This document shows positions 43,215 through 55,536 of a DNA stretch of 64,000 bases, piece by piece. Numbering within the stretch: position 1 is the stretch's first letter; the number at the start of each line of letters is the position of its first letter. The notes under the pieces are model-generated. The model had not been told where the DNA came from, ran no database searches, and saw only the letters and a program-made list of their open reading frames with translations. Made by a program: the position numbers and the translations under genes. This DNA comes from Leptasterias polaris (taxonomy: Eukaryota > Echinodermata > Asteroidea > Forcipulatida > Asteriidae). Location of the stretch: assembly GCA_037783415.1 (NCBI GenBank), contig JAZGTN010000015.1, positions 2,294,001-2,358,000 on the forward strand, written 5' to 3'.

Positions 43215-46200
43215 ATGAAAGACCACACCAAAATCTCACTCCGTACCCTCAAATCTTTAAGTGCCATGGATGACAAGAAGAGAAAGCGACGTAACATCTG
43301 CACTCGTCTGTGCGATCAATGGCGCTATTTCAAATTCTGCTTCCGCAGTTTGACGTACAACTCCTTCAATGATCGCTGGATGGTGTTTGACACCTGTATG
43401 GAACCACTTTTCTGGCTAGTTGGCATTGTGGGAAAGTATATGGGGCCGGTGAGGAGCAACTATTTGTTTTCATTGTCCCAACCGTGATTGTTCGAGTTGT
43501 TATGGTCATACATGTACACTCACGTTGTTGGAAATAAAGAGTTACAATCATCACAAGGCCAATAGCACTTTGCACTAATGATGTAACTTTTGCTCAAACT
43601 GCCCGACAAACATTCCACCACTTACGCGATCACTGCCTCATTGATGCGCAAACCTGCACTAGTAGTACAGTCAGTACACGCTTACAGTAAACACAAAGCT
43701 TGAACATTGTATGCCTATGCACACAAATTGGATACATTTGTCTGAGATCCGGGAACTTAGCTTCTATTTTTAGCAATAGTGCGGAGTGCTTTTGCCCAAA
43801 CTACATATCCTACATACAGACCCCTTGCATACATGATGTAAAAAAACTCCAAACAGCGCCCTCACTGAAGTCAATGACGTCCTGTCATTGGCTGAGAGTT
43901 GTGCGCGATGCGTACACTCGTGCTTGCTCCTATTATGTGACCTCAGCGATGGCCAATGCAAGGGGTGTGTTGTTTAGAAAGATTGTTTTTGGGGGCATGG
44001 TCTGGCCTTTCTGCATTATGCGTTGAAATGTTATCAGAAATACATTGATGTCAAATTCTTGATCGTTCTGACTGCTCTATTGAAAGTCTTTTTCTAACCA
44101 TGTCTATCCACTTGAAGAAGTGCCAATCAAACTTTCAAAAAGAGGAACAAAATAATCATAACCCATGGTTCTAAAAGAGTTGGTGTCTAAACTTATTTTA
44201 ATAATTTTTTAGTGGTTAAAACCACTAAAAAATTTGAATTGTGCCAAGTAGGTTTTGGAATAAACTTTGTAAATTTATGAAGAGGGTTATCCCAGTATTA
44301 AGGTTTCACTGCCTTGGAACCGCCAAACTTATCGCCCATTTATAGTTGGGATGGCCCAAGTTGAGTGTTTGTGCTAGGGATTGAGTGAGCCACTATTTGT
44401 AAGGACAGGTACCCAAGTTGCGTTGTGATGGCCAGGTTGAAATAACGCCCTTAGCAATAAGTCACTTGTCAGTACTTCAAACATTGACTTTGATATGTTT
44501 TGTTTTCTTCTTTTTTCTTACCGTAGTTGATGGTGGTCCTCGTCATCATGCTAACCTCTGTCGTCATCAGTGTCTTCTACCTCTGTATCTTACCTCGCTG
44601 CCTTGAGAATGAAGACCACGTACAGACGATTTTTCACCTGACCTTTGGCCATTGGTTGCTTGTGAATATTGCCTTCCATTACTATAAGGGGGTCACTACA
44701 CCCCCTGGATACCCACCTCAGGTAAACCTCCCATTCCCCCTCCCCACCCTACTCCTTTCCTAAAACTCAGTAAAGCGAGCTTGGAATTACATTAAGGCCA
44801 CCGGGGCTGTGGCCCTTCTTCTCCCTGTAGCGGCCTTTCTGGTCCCTGGTCTTGGGCTCACTGTCCCCTGGTCTTGGCCTCCCTGACCCTGGGCCCAATT
44901 TTCATAGAGCTGCTTAACGGCCGATTCTGTGCTTACTGCCAAGTTTCTATTTCATAGTGCTGCTAACCGTAAGCACACGAAAAGGCATGCTAACCTCCCG
45001 GTGCGTACTGCATGAAAATGAATGACGTAACAATGCAAATCCATGGTGAACGCGCAAGGTGGCCGCCTTATTTTCTTGCTACCCTGTGAAATATGCTTTT
45101 GCTTAAGCAAATTTTTCTGCTGCAGGTAGCAAGAAAATTTGCTTACTGTTAAGCAGCTCTATGAAATTGGCACCTGGTCCTGGCCTCCATGCCCCCTGGT
45201 CCTGCCCTGTCTGACCCCTGGTCCTGGCCTCCCTGACCCCTGGTCTTGGCCTCCCTGGCCCCTCATCTTGGCCTCTGTAGCACCTGGTCCGGGCCTCCAT
45301 GCCCCCTGGTCCTGCCCTGTCTGACCCCTGGTCCTGCCCTGTCTGACCCCTGGTGCTGGCCTCCCTGACCCTTGGTCTTGGCCTCCCTGGCCTCTCATCT
45401 TGGCCTCCCTGGCCTCTCATCTTGGCCTCTGTGGCACCTGGTCTTTGCCTCCCCTTCCCCTGGTCTTGGCCTCTCTCTCCCCTGGTCTTTGTTTCCCTGG
45501 CCCCTCATCTTGGCCTCTGTGGCACGCGGTCCTGGCCTCCCTGACCCCTGGTCTTGGCCTCTCTGGCCCCTGGTCCTTGCCTCTCTGGCCCTTGGTCTTG
45601 GCCTTGGTGCCGCAGGTGACGTTGGTGCAAGGTTTCACTACCAGAAAATTGCCAACCAAGAAATACTCATCTTAACGTTTCTGGAAATCACATGTTTCAT
45701 TTCAGATACTTTCAGACACTGGTGTCTCCTCTATATGCAAGAAGTGCATTGCTCCCAAGCCACCCCGAACTCACCACTGTAGCATCTGTAACAAATGCAT
45801 CTTGAAGATGGATCACCACTGCCGTATCCTTTATCTCTGAAAATAGCAATATTGTAAAGTAGACCTCGTGATTTTGGGGTCAGCCCTTTCTTCTCTTTTC
45901 CAATGTGCGTTGTAGGACTTGTACCATTCCCCCACCCCTAATTAGCCATAGGGCCCAATTTTGTAGAGCTTTTGCTTACTGTGTGGTTTCCCTTCCATAG
46001 AGCTGTTAACCATAAGCATGGAGAAAGGCATGCTAACCTCCTCCATAGACCTTATGCATATGACGTCATTTGAGTAGGGCGCCCTCGCCTAGAGGTCAAA
46101 AGGAAGATGTTCATTGGCCAGTTTTGTGCGCCGCGCGTACAAATCAGCGCGTTTCCATTGTTTCATCATCAGTTTACCTCTAAGATGGCGGCTGGATGAC

Positions 46201-49200
46201 GTCAATGCATAAGGTCTATTGTGTCCAAACCTGTAGTGATTGTATTTCTGGTTATGCACAGTCTGTACACCATGTGGGGAGGTTGCTGGTCTAGAATAAG
46301 AGGGAACACAGACCTGGGCCTAATTTCATAGAGCTGCTTAACGGTAAGCAATTTTTCTTGCTAACTGTAGCAGAAAAATTTGCTTAAGCATAAGCGTATT
46401 TCACAGGTTAGCAAGAAAATAAGGCGGCCATCTTGCACGTTCACCGTGGATTTACATTGTTACGTCATTCATTTTCGTGCAGTAAGCACCGGGAGGTTAG
46501 CATTCCTTTTCGTGTGCTTACGGTTAGCAGCGCTATGAAATAGAAACTTGGCAGTAAGCACAGAATCGGCCGTTAAGCAGCTCTATGAAATTGGGCCCTG
46601 GGCCTAATTTCATAGAGCTGCTTAAGCATAAAAATTAGCTAAGCACATCAAAATTATGCTTACCAAAAAAGGTTACCAGCTGAAATACCACTTCACATGT
46701 AGCATCTGTGACTGGTATCCTGCTTATTGTTGCTTAGCAGAAATTCTTTAGGCAACATTTTCTGCTTTAGCAGCTCTATGAAATTGGGCCCTGCGAGCCA
46801 TTTGAGAGGAATTTTCATATTTGGCAAATCTCATGCCTGTAATTGTAAGGAATTCTGTGCAGTTGACCCCCAGGGGCTTGAATAGACTGATCCATTAAGC
46901 CCCGCCTCCTTACGAGTTGACCAATCACAGCCGCGAAACCCGATCACCATTAGTGCAAAGATCACCAAACGGCTCAAATGGTGATCAGATTTCGCGGTTG
47001 TGATTGGTCAAAGAGAAATGGGCGTGGCTTAATGGATCTGTGTATTGACAGAAATTCTTCACTGTACCACAGGTCTTGTTGGCCTTTCTTAAGCAGTAGA
47101 GGGCGCAGTGTAATGCAAAATCACCCATTATTACAAAAGCAAATTCCTTAATAGTTAATCTTCGCAGCATGGGTCAATAACTGCATAGGGCATTACAACC
47201 ACCGCTATTTCATGTTGTTCTGCATCTACATGTGGGTTGGAACTCTCTATGTTTGTATATCAGCATGGCCGCTGTTCCGCCAGGAATTCTTCGACCCAAA
47301 GGTGAGACTTAAACGGCAAAAGATACCTTTAGTTTTTGAAGCGTTCAATGTTTTAATCCTGCACAAATGTTAATATATACAATCAAACTATACCTGTGAA
47401 AATTTCATTTCAAAAAGTGGTCACGTTTTTGAGATATCGCCGAAAATCCGGAGCGAATATGTCCATGCAGGAACAAGAATAATCCCTAATAGGAATACAC
47501 AGACGTTTCTCAGATTCAAAATTTGGGGCATAATAACTTATATATAATTTTACAAAATTTCACAAAACTTTGAAGTGAAATGTTTCTCAAATCACTTTAT
47601 ACTATCGAAAGCTGCTGTAGGCTTCTAACCAATAGGTTTTTATTGGCATTAATTTTAAGAGTGATTACCAAACATATACAGACCCTTTAAGCCGTATCCG
47701 AAGTGGCGGCTACAGCTACGACTACGACTACAGCTAAGGGTGCTGCTAAAAGCGTTGTATTCTCTGACCGATAAAGATGCAGCGATCCAGCCGTAGCGGT
47801 AGTCGCAGCTGCCAATTCGGACATGACCTATGCACCATGTTCCTAGTCGTCCCTCCATTTATCAGGTCAAATGAACTGGCTCCAATTCATATGTTTCCTG
47901 AATTTTCAGTTTGATTAACTTGTTCTGATTATGATTTTGCAGGCTCTCGATTTGTTCTATTGAATTCTTGCTGCTATATGTATTATATTGTTCATCATTT
48001 TAAGTTTATACATTTCATAATTTCTTCATTGTCGTTCTATTGTTTGTCTATGTTTATTGTTTGTGGTTTTATTTATTTATTTATTTATTCATTCAGGCTT
48101 TAAAAACAAACAATACAATAAACAGAAGACTGAAAAAAAAAACAGTCAGACAAAATATGAAAAAAACAGGGGGACATGTAGAAAAAACAAAACAAACAGC
48201 AGCCCAGGGATTGCCCAAAAGCGAACTTAATCACTATCTAAAAGAGCAATCCCCAATTGGTTCTCTATTGTGTTGGTTGTAGCTTGGGTCCTTCCTAGCC
48301 TTCGATGTACCCTATCTATAAATAACATATCAGGGGGCCCATTCTCGACATGCTATGCTTTTTAATGACCCCTCTACTTCCAAGCCATTGTTATGATTAA
48401 TTTTTTCTTTTCCACTGTAATATGTTTTTACATTTTCGTGCTCTCTGTATAAGTTGTTCACATATTCTGTGTTTGGATTTGGATATAAAGTTCAATTAGT
48501 AACAGATATAATGATAATAGTAATTGGGTTTTAGACTCGCAAGATCAAAACTAATTGTTTTACTCATTTCTAAAGACCAATTAGCCTTTTTGAGATATGG
48601 TGGTCTGTATGGGAGTGCACTGTTTAGTTTGGGTGTAATACAAACAGATTTACCCAAGCCAAATAGTGTCATTAGTATCGTGTCTGCCATATCTCTAAAA
48701 ATGGCTTACAGCGTTTCAGTCAAAAATGTTTCCAGGGAAGCTTTCCACCGTTCTTGATACCATGTTAATTTATGTGTAAACTAGTGAATAGTCATATTTG
48801 TAATCTTACCAATGTTGTGCACACTTTTTAAAGAATCGGTCTTGCTTACAGAAAACGTTCGATAGTTTAATGGCTGGTTCTCTGTTCCTGACATTTCTGC
48901 ACTCGTATCAAGCCTCAGTGAGTATACAAAACTCAAATTAATTCAAAGCATTCACGTCAATTGCTTCGGGTTTCTATATACTTTGCTGACAGAAACATTT
49001 CTCAGATTCAAATTTTGGGGCATAAAACCTGATAAATTTTTCCATAACAACATTACTTCGAAGTGAAATGATTCTCAAAATGCTTTATACTATCGTAAGC
49101 TGCTGTACTTCTTACCACATAAGTTTTATTGCCATTAAATTCAAATTCATTACCAAACATATGCAGACCTTTTAATAAAAATTAAATTTTTCCTAATAAA

Positions 49201-50380
49201 TGTTACATCAACTGATTTTCTAAAAGTTTCATTGTCCTGATTTAACATTATTCGATTTAATTTTGAATTTCTTCCAGCTGAAAAATAGTACAATTCCACA
49301 GCCAGGGTACGTTTCATCCCTGACGGATTCAGAGGCAACGTACCATAAAGCCGTTGTATTTCAGTTCATCATCTGCTTCAGCGTTCTCATAGCCCTAGGT
49401 CTCCTGACGCTTTGGCACGCTCGTCTGATTTCACGAGGGGAGTCCAGCATAGAGAAATACACAAATGACTCCGAGAGAGCTCGCTTGAAGAAGGTCAATG
49501 TGGTGAGTTGGGATCAGGCGTTGTACTTATTTTCTTTTACTTGTATCTTTTCGTGGTCTAGCACAGAACTCAAGTTCTGGTGGCTGAGTCATTAGAGTGT
49601 GGGTTCGAGTCCTGGTTGTGACACTTGAGTCCTAGAGCAAGACACTTGACTCTAATTGCTTCTCATCACCCAGGAGTAAGGTAGTTTAGGGACGTGGAGG
49701 GCGCTCGATTTAATAAGAATATGAAAAAAGTTAGTCAAATGAATTGACGGAGAAATTTATTAAAAATGAAATTAATAGGGGCATGTTTATACCTGTCACA
49801 CCACCATGACCATGTCCGTGACCATGACGTATTTATTTTATAGGTGTACAGAAATCCCTACAACTTTGGGGTGAAGGAGAACTGGCGTAAGCTACTTGGG
49901 CTGTATGGGGGAAGGTAAGAAGTTAAAATATTACAGGTCTTTTTTAACTAGGAAGATCTTCAATAGTCTTGTCATTTTAGGTTTTTAATTCTTGTTGGGA
50001 CAAAGGGACAGGGTCGTTTATCATGAGTAGATGGCACTTGAAGCACACAGACAACATTAGTAATTGTCAAAGACCAGCATATGTACTTTGTTTGACCCAA
50101 CATAGACATGAAATAACAATGTAACAAATGTACAAATCTGTGAAAATTTACAGTTTCAATCTTGCCAATGTTGTACACACCCATAAATGAGAAAATCTGA
50201 ATTTCTTAAAAAATTTCCATCTAAGAAAATTTAAGACCTGATTTCTTTTATATCTTAATTTTTATTGGCAGGACATTCTGGCGGCACGTTCTCCTACCGT
50301 CTTCCCACGATCCAGAGCATGATGGGACACAGTGGAATGCACAGATAACACCCGGTTTTGTACCGATGACGTTGCCATGA
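43215..50380 (+). CDS. ZDHHC16: DHHC-type palmitoyltransferase ZDHHC16
   Basis: Eight exons total 1152 nt (383 aa; human 377 aa from memory): 43215-43448, 44527-44721, 45706-45823, 47168-47301, 48852-48917, 49278-49502, 49844-49914, 50272-50380. The catalytic Cys-rich domain reads [20 protein letters not shown] and [16 protein letters not shown], with the DHHC motif split by the exon 3/4 junction in the CCA proline codon. Hydrophobic membrane segments are [52 protein letters not shown] and [29 protein letters not shown] and [19 protein letters not shown] are family landmarks. The enzyme S-palmitoylates proteins at the ER/Golgi. The start at 43215 gives an N-terminal length like human; an out-of-frame ATG lies at 43201. 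Confidence 0.95.
44891..45174 (+). mobile_element. Fold-back element, left arm of an inverted pair in ZDHHC16 intron 2
   Basis: It runs from GGGCCCAATTTTCATAGAGC to CAGCTCTATGAAATTGG. Over its full 284 bp it is the reverse complement of 46316-46598 with few mismatches. It also has inverted termini of its own. Confidence 0.85.
45175..45615. repeat. Minisatellite, CCTGGTCYTGGCCTCCCTGR-type unit, ZDHHC16 intron 2
   Basis: About 20 imperfect units of 18-21 bp (for example CCCCTGGTCTTGGCCTCCCT) fill the tract. Long open frames on both strands here (Pro/Trp/Leu- or Arg/Gly/Gln-rich) are artefacts of the repeat. Similar units begin at 44840-44890, left of the fold-back element. Confidence 0.9.
46045..46218. 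mobile_element. MITE with inverted termini in ZDHHC16 intron 3
   Basis: ATAGACCTTATGCATATGACGTCAT at the left is mirrored by ATGACGTCAATGCATAAGGTCTAT at the right. This gives terminal inverted repeats of about 24 bp with no coding content. It is a relative of 6394-6583 and 26030-26188. Confidence 0.85.
46316..46598 (-). mobile_element. Fold-back element, right arm of an inverted pair in ZDHHC16 intron 3
   Basis: Reverse-complement partner of 44891-45174, from GGGCCTAATTTCATAGAGC to CTCTATGAAATTGGGCCC. Exon 3 (45706-45823) lies between the two arms. Confidence 0.85.
46600..46792. mobile_element. Second fold-back element adjacent to the inverted pair
   Basis: It runs from GGGCCTAATTTCATAGAGCTG to GCTCTATGAAATTGGGCCC. 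Its interior (GGTTACCAGCTGAAATACC, CTGTGACTGGTATCC) belongs to the shorter sub-family, like 32053-32209. Confidence 0.75.
48578..48708. mobile_element. Inverted-repeat MITE in ZDHHC16 intron 4
   Basis: TTAGCCTTTTTGAGATATGG at the left mirrors CCATATCTCTAAAAATGGCT at the right. It is the same family as 27799-27922. Confidence 0.7.
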
Positions 50381-50678
50381 CAACCGACAACAGCCCCCTG
50401 AGGCTCTGATTTTAAATGGTAAATCACAAACCTTGGTCATTGATCAATTGTTGGTCTCGATCGAAGGATATTTGGTTGCTTTTTTAAAAAGCATATTTAT
50501 AACAAGACTAGAGGTGTTTCTCACACTGGCAAACATTTGCGGGACCGCTTAAAAAAAAACACTTTCAACTTTGACTAGACTGTTTTGTATACAAAAGTTG
50601 TATGCATGTTCACGTTGGACCAATAGTTCTTGCTGTATCTTTAATGATTATTTCAATGTTTTGTTGTCTGCTCTTAAA

Positions 50679-50684
50679 AATAAA
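50679..50684 (+). terminator. Candidate ZDHHC16 polyadenylation signal
   Basis: AATAAA lies 299 bp after the stop codon, the first canonical hexamer downstream in the transcript direction. Confidence 0.5.
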
Positions 50685-50832
50685 CTTATTTTATTACTAA
50701 TTATAATCCAACTTGTTCCCATTGTGTTTCGGTTTGAAACATGCGCGTAACTCGGTCAATGTTTGTGTTGTTTGTCAGAGTTGAACACACCCCTGGGCCC
50801 AATATTATGGTGCTGCTAACCACAGCCAAATT

Positions 50833-51064
50833 ACGGCACCCTGTGAAGCGTGTGATTCTATGGGCCGTAAACGGCACCCTGTGAAGCGTGTGATTCTATG
50901 GGCCGTAAACGGCACCCTGTGAAGCGTGTGATTCTATGGGCCGTAAACGGCACCCTGTGAAGCGTGTGATTCTATGGGCCGTAAACGGCACCCTGTGAAG
51001 CGTGTGATTCTATGGGCCGTAAACGGCACCCTGTGAAGCGTGTGATTCTATGGGCCGTAAACGG
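50833..51064. repeat. 38-bp tandem array, about six near-perfect copies
   Basis: The unit is ACGGCACCCTGTGAAGCGTG then TGATTCTATGGGCCGTAA, repeated with a strict 38-bp period and almost no mismatch. Each unit junction forms GCCGTAAACGGC, a short hairpin (GCCGT/ACGGC). It lies just downstream of ZDHHC16, flanked by pieces of the GGGCCCAAT fold-back family. Confidence 0.93.
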
Positions 51065-51930
51065 AAAATTCTGCAGTGTGCAGAGCCATGAAACTGGGCC
51101 CAGGAGTTTCAGAGCAGCTTAAAAAGTTTAAGAATGAAACGCAAAGGCCATGTCACCTTGAGGCAGTTTACAAGCAACCAGTTCCAGTGAGTGTCCGAGA
51201 AGAAGGAACATTCTCATTTCAATTTTCACATCATTTTCTCTCGAGCACTGAGACACCGTTGGAACTATAGTGTCAATTTTCAGGGCTCAGAATTTACATC
51301 GGACTGCAGGCTGCGAGGCCAGTAATGTTAGTGTCGGGCAAGTAAAATCGCAGCCGCACAAGTCAGGCAGTGTTGTACTTTTCAATACAATCTCTTTGTA
51401 AAAATTTTTTTTGAAGATGTTCAAAAGTTTGAGTCTGATAAATATCTTTCAATTCGGCTGTGTATCAAAGTTTACTTACCCATAAGACACAAAATATAAC
51501 TCTTCCTGTAGTGTGTGTTCAAATGTTAAAATTGTTTTCTCCTTCAGTTTGTGGTCTTTTCTCTTTTTGATTCTGGTCTTGCAAACAAAACTCTGGTAGG
51601 GTCTAGTAAAAATTCTGAGCTACAACCCTTGTGGATTTTCCCCCCAATTTCGAGCCCTGATTTTGAATGAAGTGCAGTTGGTTGTCTCCAAGTTGCCTGT
51701 TAAAATTTCCCTTGCGTGACATGACCCTAAAGTGAAAATATAAAGTGGTGTAAATTAGACTCGGCAGTGCAATAGGAATGCTGTAATACCTAGGCCGAAG
51801 TTCATACAGCTGCTTAGTAGTGAAAATTATGCTAAGCTTAAATTTACAGTGGACCAGTCTTACATGCTTTGTATTCATGTTTCGGCTGGTAAACTGTTTT
51901 ACTGTTAAGCAAATTTGCGTGCTTAGGTCA

Positions 51931-52101
51931 GGGCCCAATTAATCAGAGCTGCTTCAGTAGAACATTTTCTGCTAAGCAAAAATGAGCAGGAAGCCATTGA
52001 CAAACTGTACATATGAGATGGCGTTTTGGTTGGTAACCTTATTCTGGTAAGCATAATTATGTTGTACTTTTGTGCTTAAGTAGCTCTATGAAATTGGGCT
52101 C
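51931..52101. mobile_element. Fold-back element (GGGCCCAATTAATC terminus)
   Basis: It starts GGGCCCAATTAATCAGAGCTG and ends GTAGCTCTATGAAATTGGGCTC, with GGTTGGTAACCTTATTCTGG inside. It is a member of the common family. Confidence 0.7.
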
Positions 52102-52197
52102 TGGTCTGAATTGACGGCTGTGGCTTGGTCACCATGTTGCATGCATTAAAGCATGAGTTGCCCTTAGGAACAGCCACATCCCTTAGCAGCTTTATGA

Positions 52198-52240
52198 GGT
52201 TAACCCATAGAGCTATATTATATAGCTCTATGGGTTAACC
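52198..52240. repeat. Perfect 20-bp-arm palindrome
   Basis: GGTTAACCCATAGAGCTATA is followed by TTA and then its exact reverse complement. It would extrude as a near-loopless hairpin. Confidence 0.95.
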
Positions 52241-53509
52241 CTAGGTATATATGCATGTGTGTCAGTGCCTAATATTTGTTCTCATTTTTTTAACTGTTTC
52301 AATATTTCTCTACCATTTTTATATATAGCTCAGTACTTTCTTTGTATATTTTTTTCCCTTCTTGATTTGTGAGAAGTTGGACGATAATTGAGAAAAATTT
52401 GAAGTGCAACATGAAACTATTGATTAACAAGTTTTGTAGGTTCTTAAAAGAGCCGGTGTTGGGACAACACAAAGTTTCGATCTTGATGCTTAGATTGTCT
52501 TCAGGAGTTGAATGCACTCTTGTTTTGATCTCTTCACAGTTTGTTAGAAGTATGGCAATAATTGTGAAAAATTGAAACTATTGATTAAAACGTTTTGCAG
52601 GTTCTTAAAAGAGCTTATGGTGAGACAATTCAAAAATTGATATGTGTGCTTAGATAGTCTTGAGTAGTCCGGTGCCTCTATTGTAAAAATTTGTATTAAA
52701 AAAATATTAAAACTTTTTTGAAAGAATTATGCAGTGAAAATCTGATACCAAGGTGCCTGTGTATCTATTGGCTCTATCTAAAAGTCATTTGGGACAATTG
52801 ACATTTTTTTATGGGCGACCTCCAGTATCACAAAATGGGTTGGCACAAAACTGTCCTTTTTACATGTTTTAATATACGTTTGAATTTGAAACCCCCCGTT
52901 TTATGAAGATAACTTGTACTTGTTGTTTGGGTCAGCACAATTTATTTATTAGGGATACTGTTAACTTGATAGCATTATTGTATTAAAGTTGGGGCCATAG
53001 ATTGGTTTGTTGTCAATGTGATGTTGATTTATTGGCAAAATTAAAGATACAACTAAAGTGTCATTTGAAGGTTTCAGCTGAGAAAACAGCAGAAAACTGT
53101 CACTGTAGCATTTGCAAATGGGCACCAACCCTCAGAAATCAGAAGCCTTTCTCAGATTCAAATATTTTTGGGAAAAAAATTATCCAAACCATATTACTTC
53201 AAAGGGAAGCCCTTCTCAAAAAGTAGGTTTCTATAGTCATTAATTTTTGCAGTGGAGGCTGCCCATACTTTTAACACAACTGTGACGTTACAAAACAAGA
53301 GGTCTATTACAAATAAAAAAGGAAACTTCATTTAAAGTTAAGTTTTGGTATTTTCAAATCATGTTTTAGTATTTTTAACACATTTTCTATATACAGTCTG
53401 GTAGTTTTGATGAATAATTGGTTTTAAAAAATTTTTTTGAAAAATATATTGAAATGGAATAATAATGTACATGAAAGTATACATGTATTAAGTATTTTAC
53501 CCTCCGTGA

Positions 53510-53930
53510 CCATTCAACATCCACTGTGTTTTGAATGATAAACTCTGCCAGCCTGCAATATATCATGTGAATGCAGATCTACACAGTACATAGTCAACCC
53601 TCTTACTGTCTGACCATTCAATATTATCCACTGTGGTTTGAATTATACATGTAGACGTAGATAACCTATGCCAGCCTGCAATGTATCATGTGGTGAATGC
53701 ATCTACACAGTAAATCGTTAACCCTCCTACTGTCTGACCATTCAACATCACCCACTGTGGTTTTGAATGATGGATAAACTATACCCCCTTGCAATATGAT
53801 ATCATGTGGTGACTGTTTCTACACAGTAAAATAGTCAACCCTCCAACTGTATGACTAGTCAACATCATCCGCTGTGATTTCGAATGAACCTTAGCCAGCC
53901 TGCAACATGATATCACTCAGTACACCGCTA
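53510..53930. repeat. Tandem array of an approximately 115-bp unit
   Basis: Four diverged units each contain GACCATTCAAYATCAYCCACTG, AGCCTGCAATATATCATGTG and CTACACAGTA. The unit also occurs, inverted, at 38210-38400 inside WDR54. Confidence 0.8.
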
Positions 53931-54180
53931 TAAACAACCTGGCAGTTGAATGGTCTTAAACGGTTGGTCAATGTGAATAAATGTGAATTTGAACAAATAT
54001 TGTGATTAAAAAGCTTGGTTTCTTTTGCATCTCGTACAATTGTTTTTCCCCTTCTTTTCCCCGCAATGCTTTTAGAAAGTGTTCTTAGATCCGATGGTTA
54101 CACTTTGGAGGAAAGAAACTCGATCGTTACCCCAAAAATTGTCTTCCTCTTAAACAAAACTTTATTAAAATTGGATTAAA

Positions 54181-54544
54181 GGCACTGGACACCTTTGGTA
54201 ATTGTCAAAGACCAGTATTCTCACTTGGTGTATCCAAACATGTGCATAAAATAACAAATCTGTGAAAATTTGGACTCAATTGGTCATCGCTGTTGCAAGA
54301 AAATAATGAAAGAAAAAAACACCTTCGTTGCACAAATTTGTGTGCTTTCAGATGCATAGTAAAAGGCTTCAGCTGAAGTCTTATTATTTGAGTGAAAAAT
54401 TACCCCTTTCTCAAAAACTACATTACTTCAGAGGGAGCCGTTTCTCACAATGTTTTATAATATCAACACCTCTCCATTGCTTGTTACTAGGTAGGTTTTT
54501 ATGCTAACAATTATTTTGAGTAATTACCAATAGTGTCCAGTGCC
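54181..54544. mobile_element. 364-bp MITE with terminal inverted repeats
   Basis: GGCACTGGACACCTTTGGTA is mirrored at the right by TACCAATAGTGTCCAGTGCC, and AATTGTCAAAGACCAGTATT is an internal landmark. A fragment of the same family (GTCAAAGACCAGCATATG) lies at 50065-50155. There is no open frame of note. Confidence 0.88.
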
Positions 54545-55536
54545 ATTAAGATCTTTTACACCAACTTTTGTTCAAACATACAAAGCAAAGTATAAAGTTC
54601 TTAGAAATCTGTTGGTTTCCACTAATCTTGACAACAAGTTAGCCATTTAACAGGAGAAAATGGAATTACCTTTGTTAAATTTGATTTATATTTTAAAAAA
54701 ATATCAAATCTTTACACTGATAACATGTTTGAATTGTTCAAAGTGTTTACAGGTACACACGACAGTGAAAATAAAAAGTTCCCACCATTTTCCCAGTTTG
54801 TAAAAATTAAAACCTCTTTGAAATGTGAGAAGAAGTTTTTATTATAAACTAGAAGTGGGAAAACAGAAGTGTCGAAGCAGTTTAGCAATTAAAGTATAAC
54901 TTCAGTTAAATATTTACATTTGTAATGTGAATGAAATAATCATTTGCTAGGTTGCTACATCTACTGTCCATCCATTGATTAACTTTGAAACTATTTAACA
55001 ATGTTTATGTGTTTAAATACTAGTTGAGTCTTTCACTTGTTCGACCTAAAAACTATTTAAGAATATAAAATGTTATAAAAGGAAAACAATAACCATGTAA
55101 AATATAGAAAAAGGTAGTCTTTGCAAGTTAGGTGACACGCATCTTTAAAACTTTAGCTTGCTTTAAAAACTTAAAACTGCTCAACTCCTGTTGAAGAAAT
55201 TGGGATTAAGGTTCACAAGATGTTTCAAAATGAAAGAGTTTACAAATAAAACCTTGATGAGTAAAAAACAAAATGTCTCTTTTTTTGTGATACTATAAAA
55301 TGTATAAACTTTTTTTTTCATTTTAAGACAGGAAACATCTTTAATTTTTTTGATTTGTCTCAATTTTTGATCTGATGTTTATTTGCAAAGTACTTATTTT
55401 CAACATGCTGTCAAATTTTAACAATTTTGGGGTCAAAGATTTTGAATCCTTCATATAAAATTCTGTGTAGATTCAGACAGAGCCATCAATTTCAACATGT
55501 ATAGGGGGCACTCGATTTTACATGATACAAGTTAAT

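Larger units (their letters stand above)
51065..55536. other. Tail-to-tail spacer between ZDHHC16 and SLBP
   Basis: No supported gene was found. Besides the repeats listed separately, the stretch is AT-rich with fragments of dispersed elements (for example 51791-51930, 52980-53230) and presumably the SLBP 3'UTR next to 55537. Confidence 0.55.

Noticed and set aside
45103..45782. Long overlapping open frames on both strands rich in Pro/Trp/Leu or Arg/Gly/Gln
   Set aside because: They are produced by the 18-21 bp minisatellite in ZDHHC16 intron 2, which has no in-frame stops; there are no splice or start signals of a gene.
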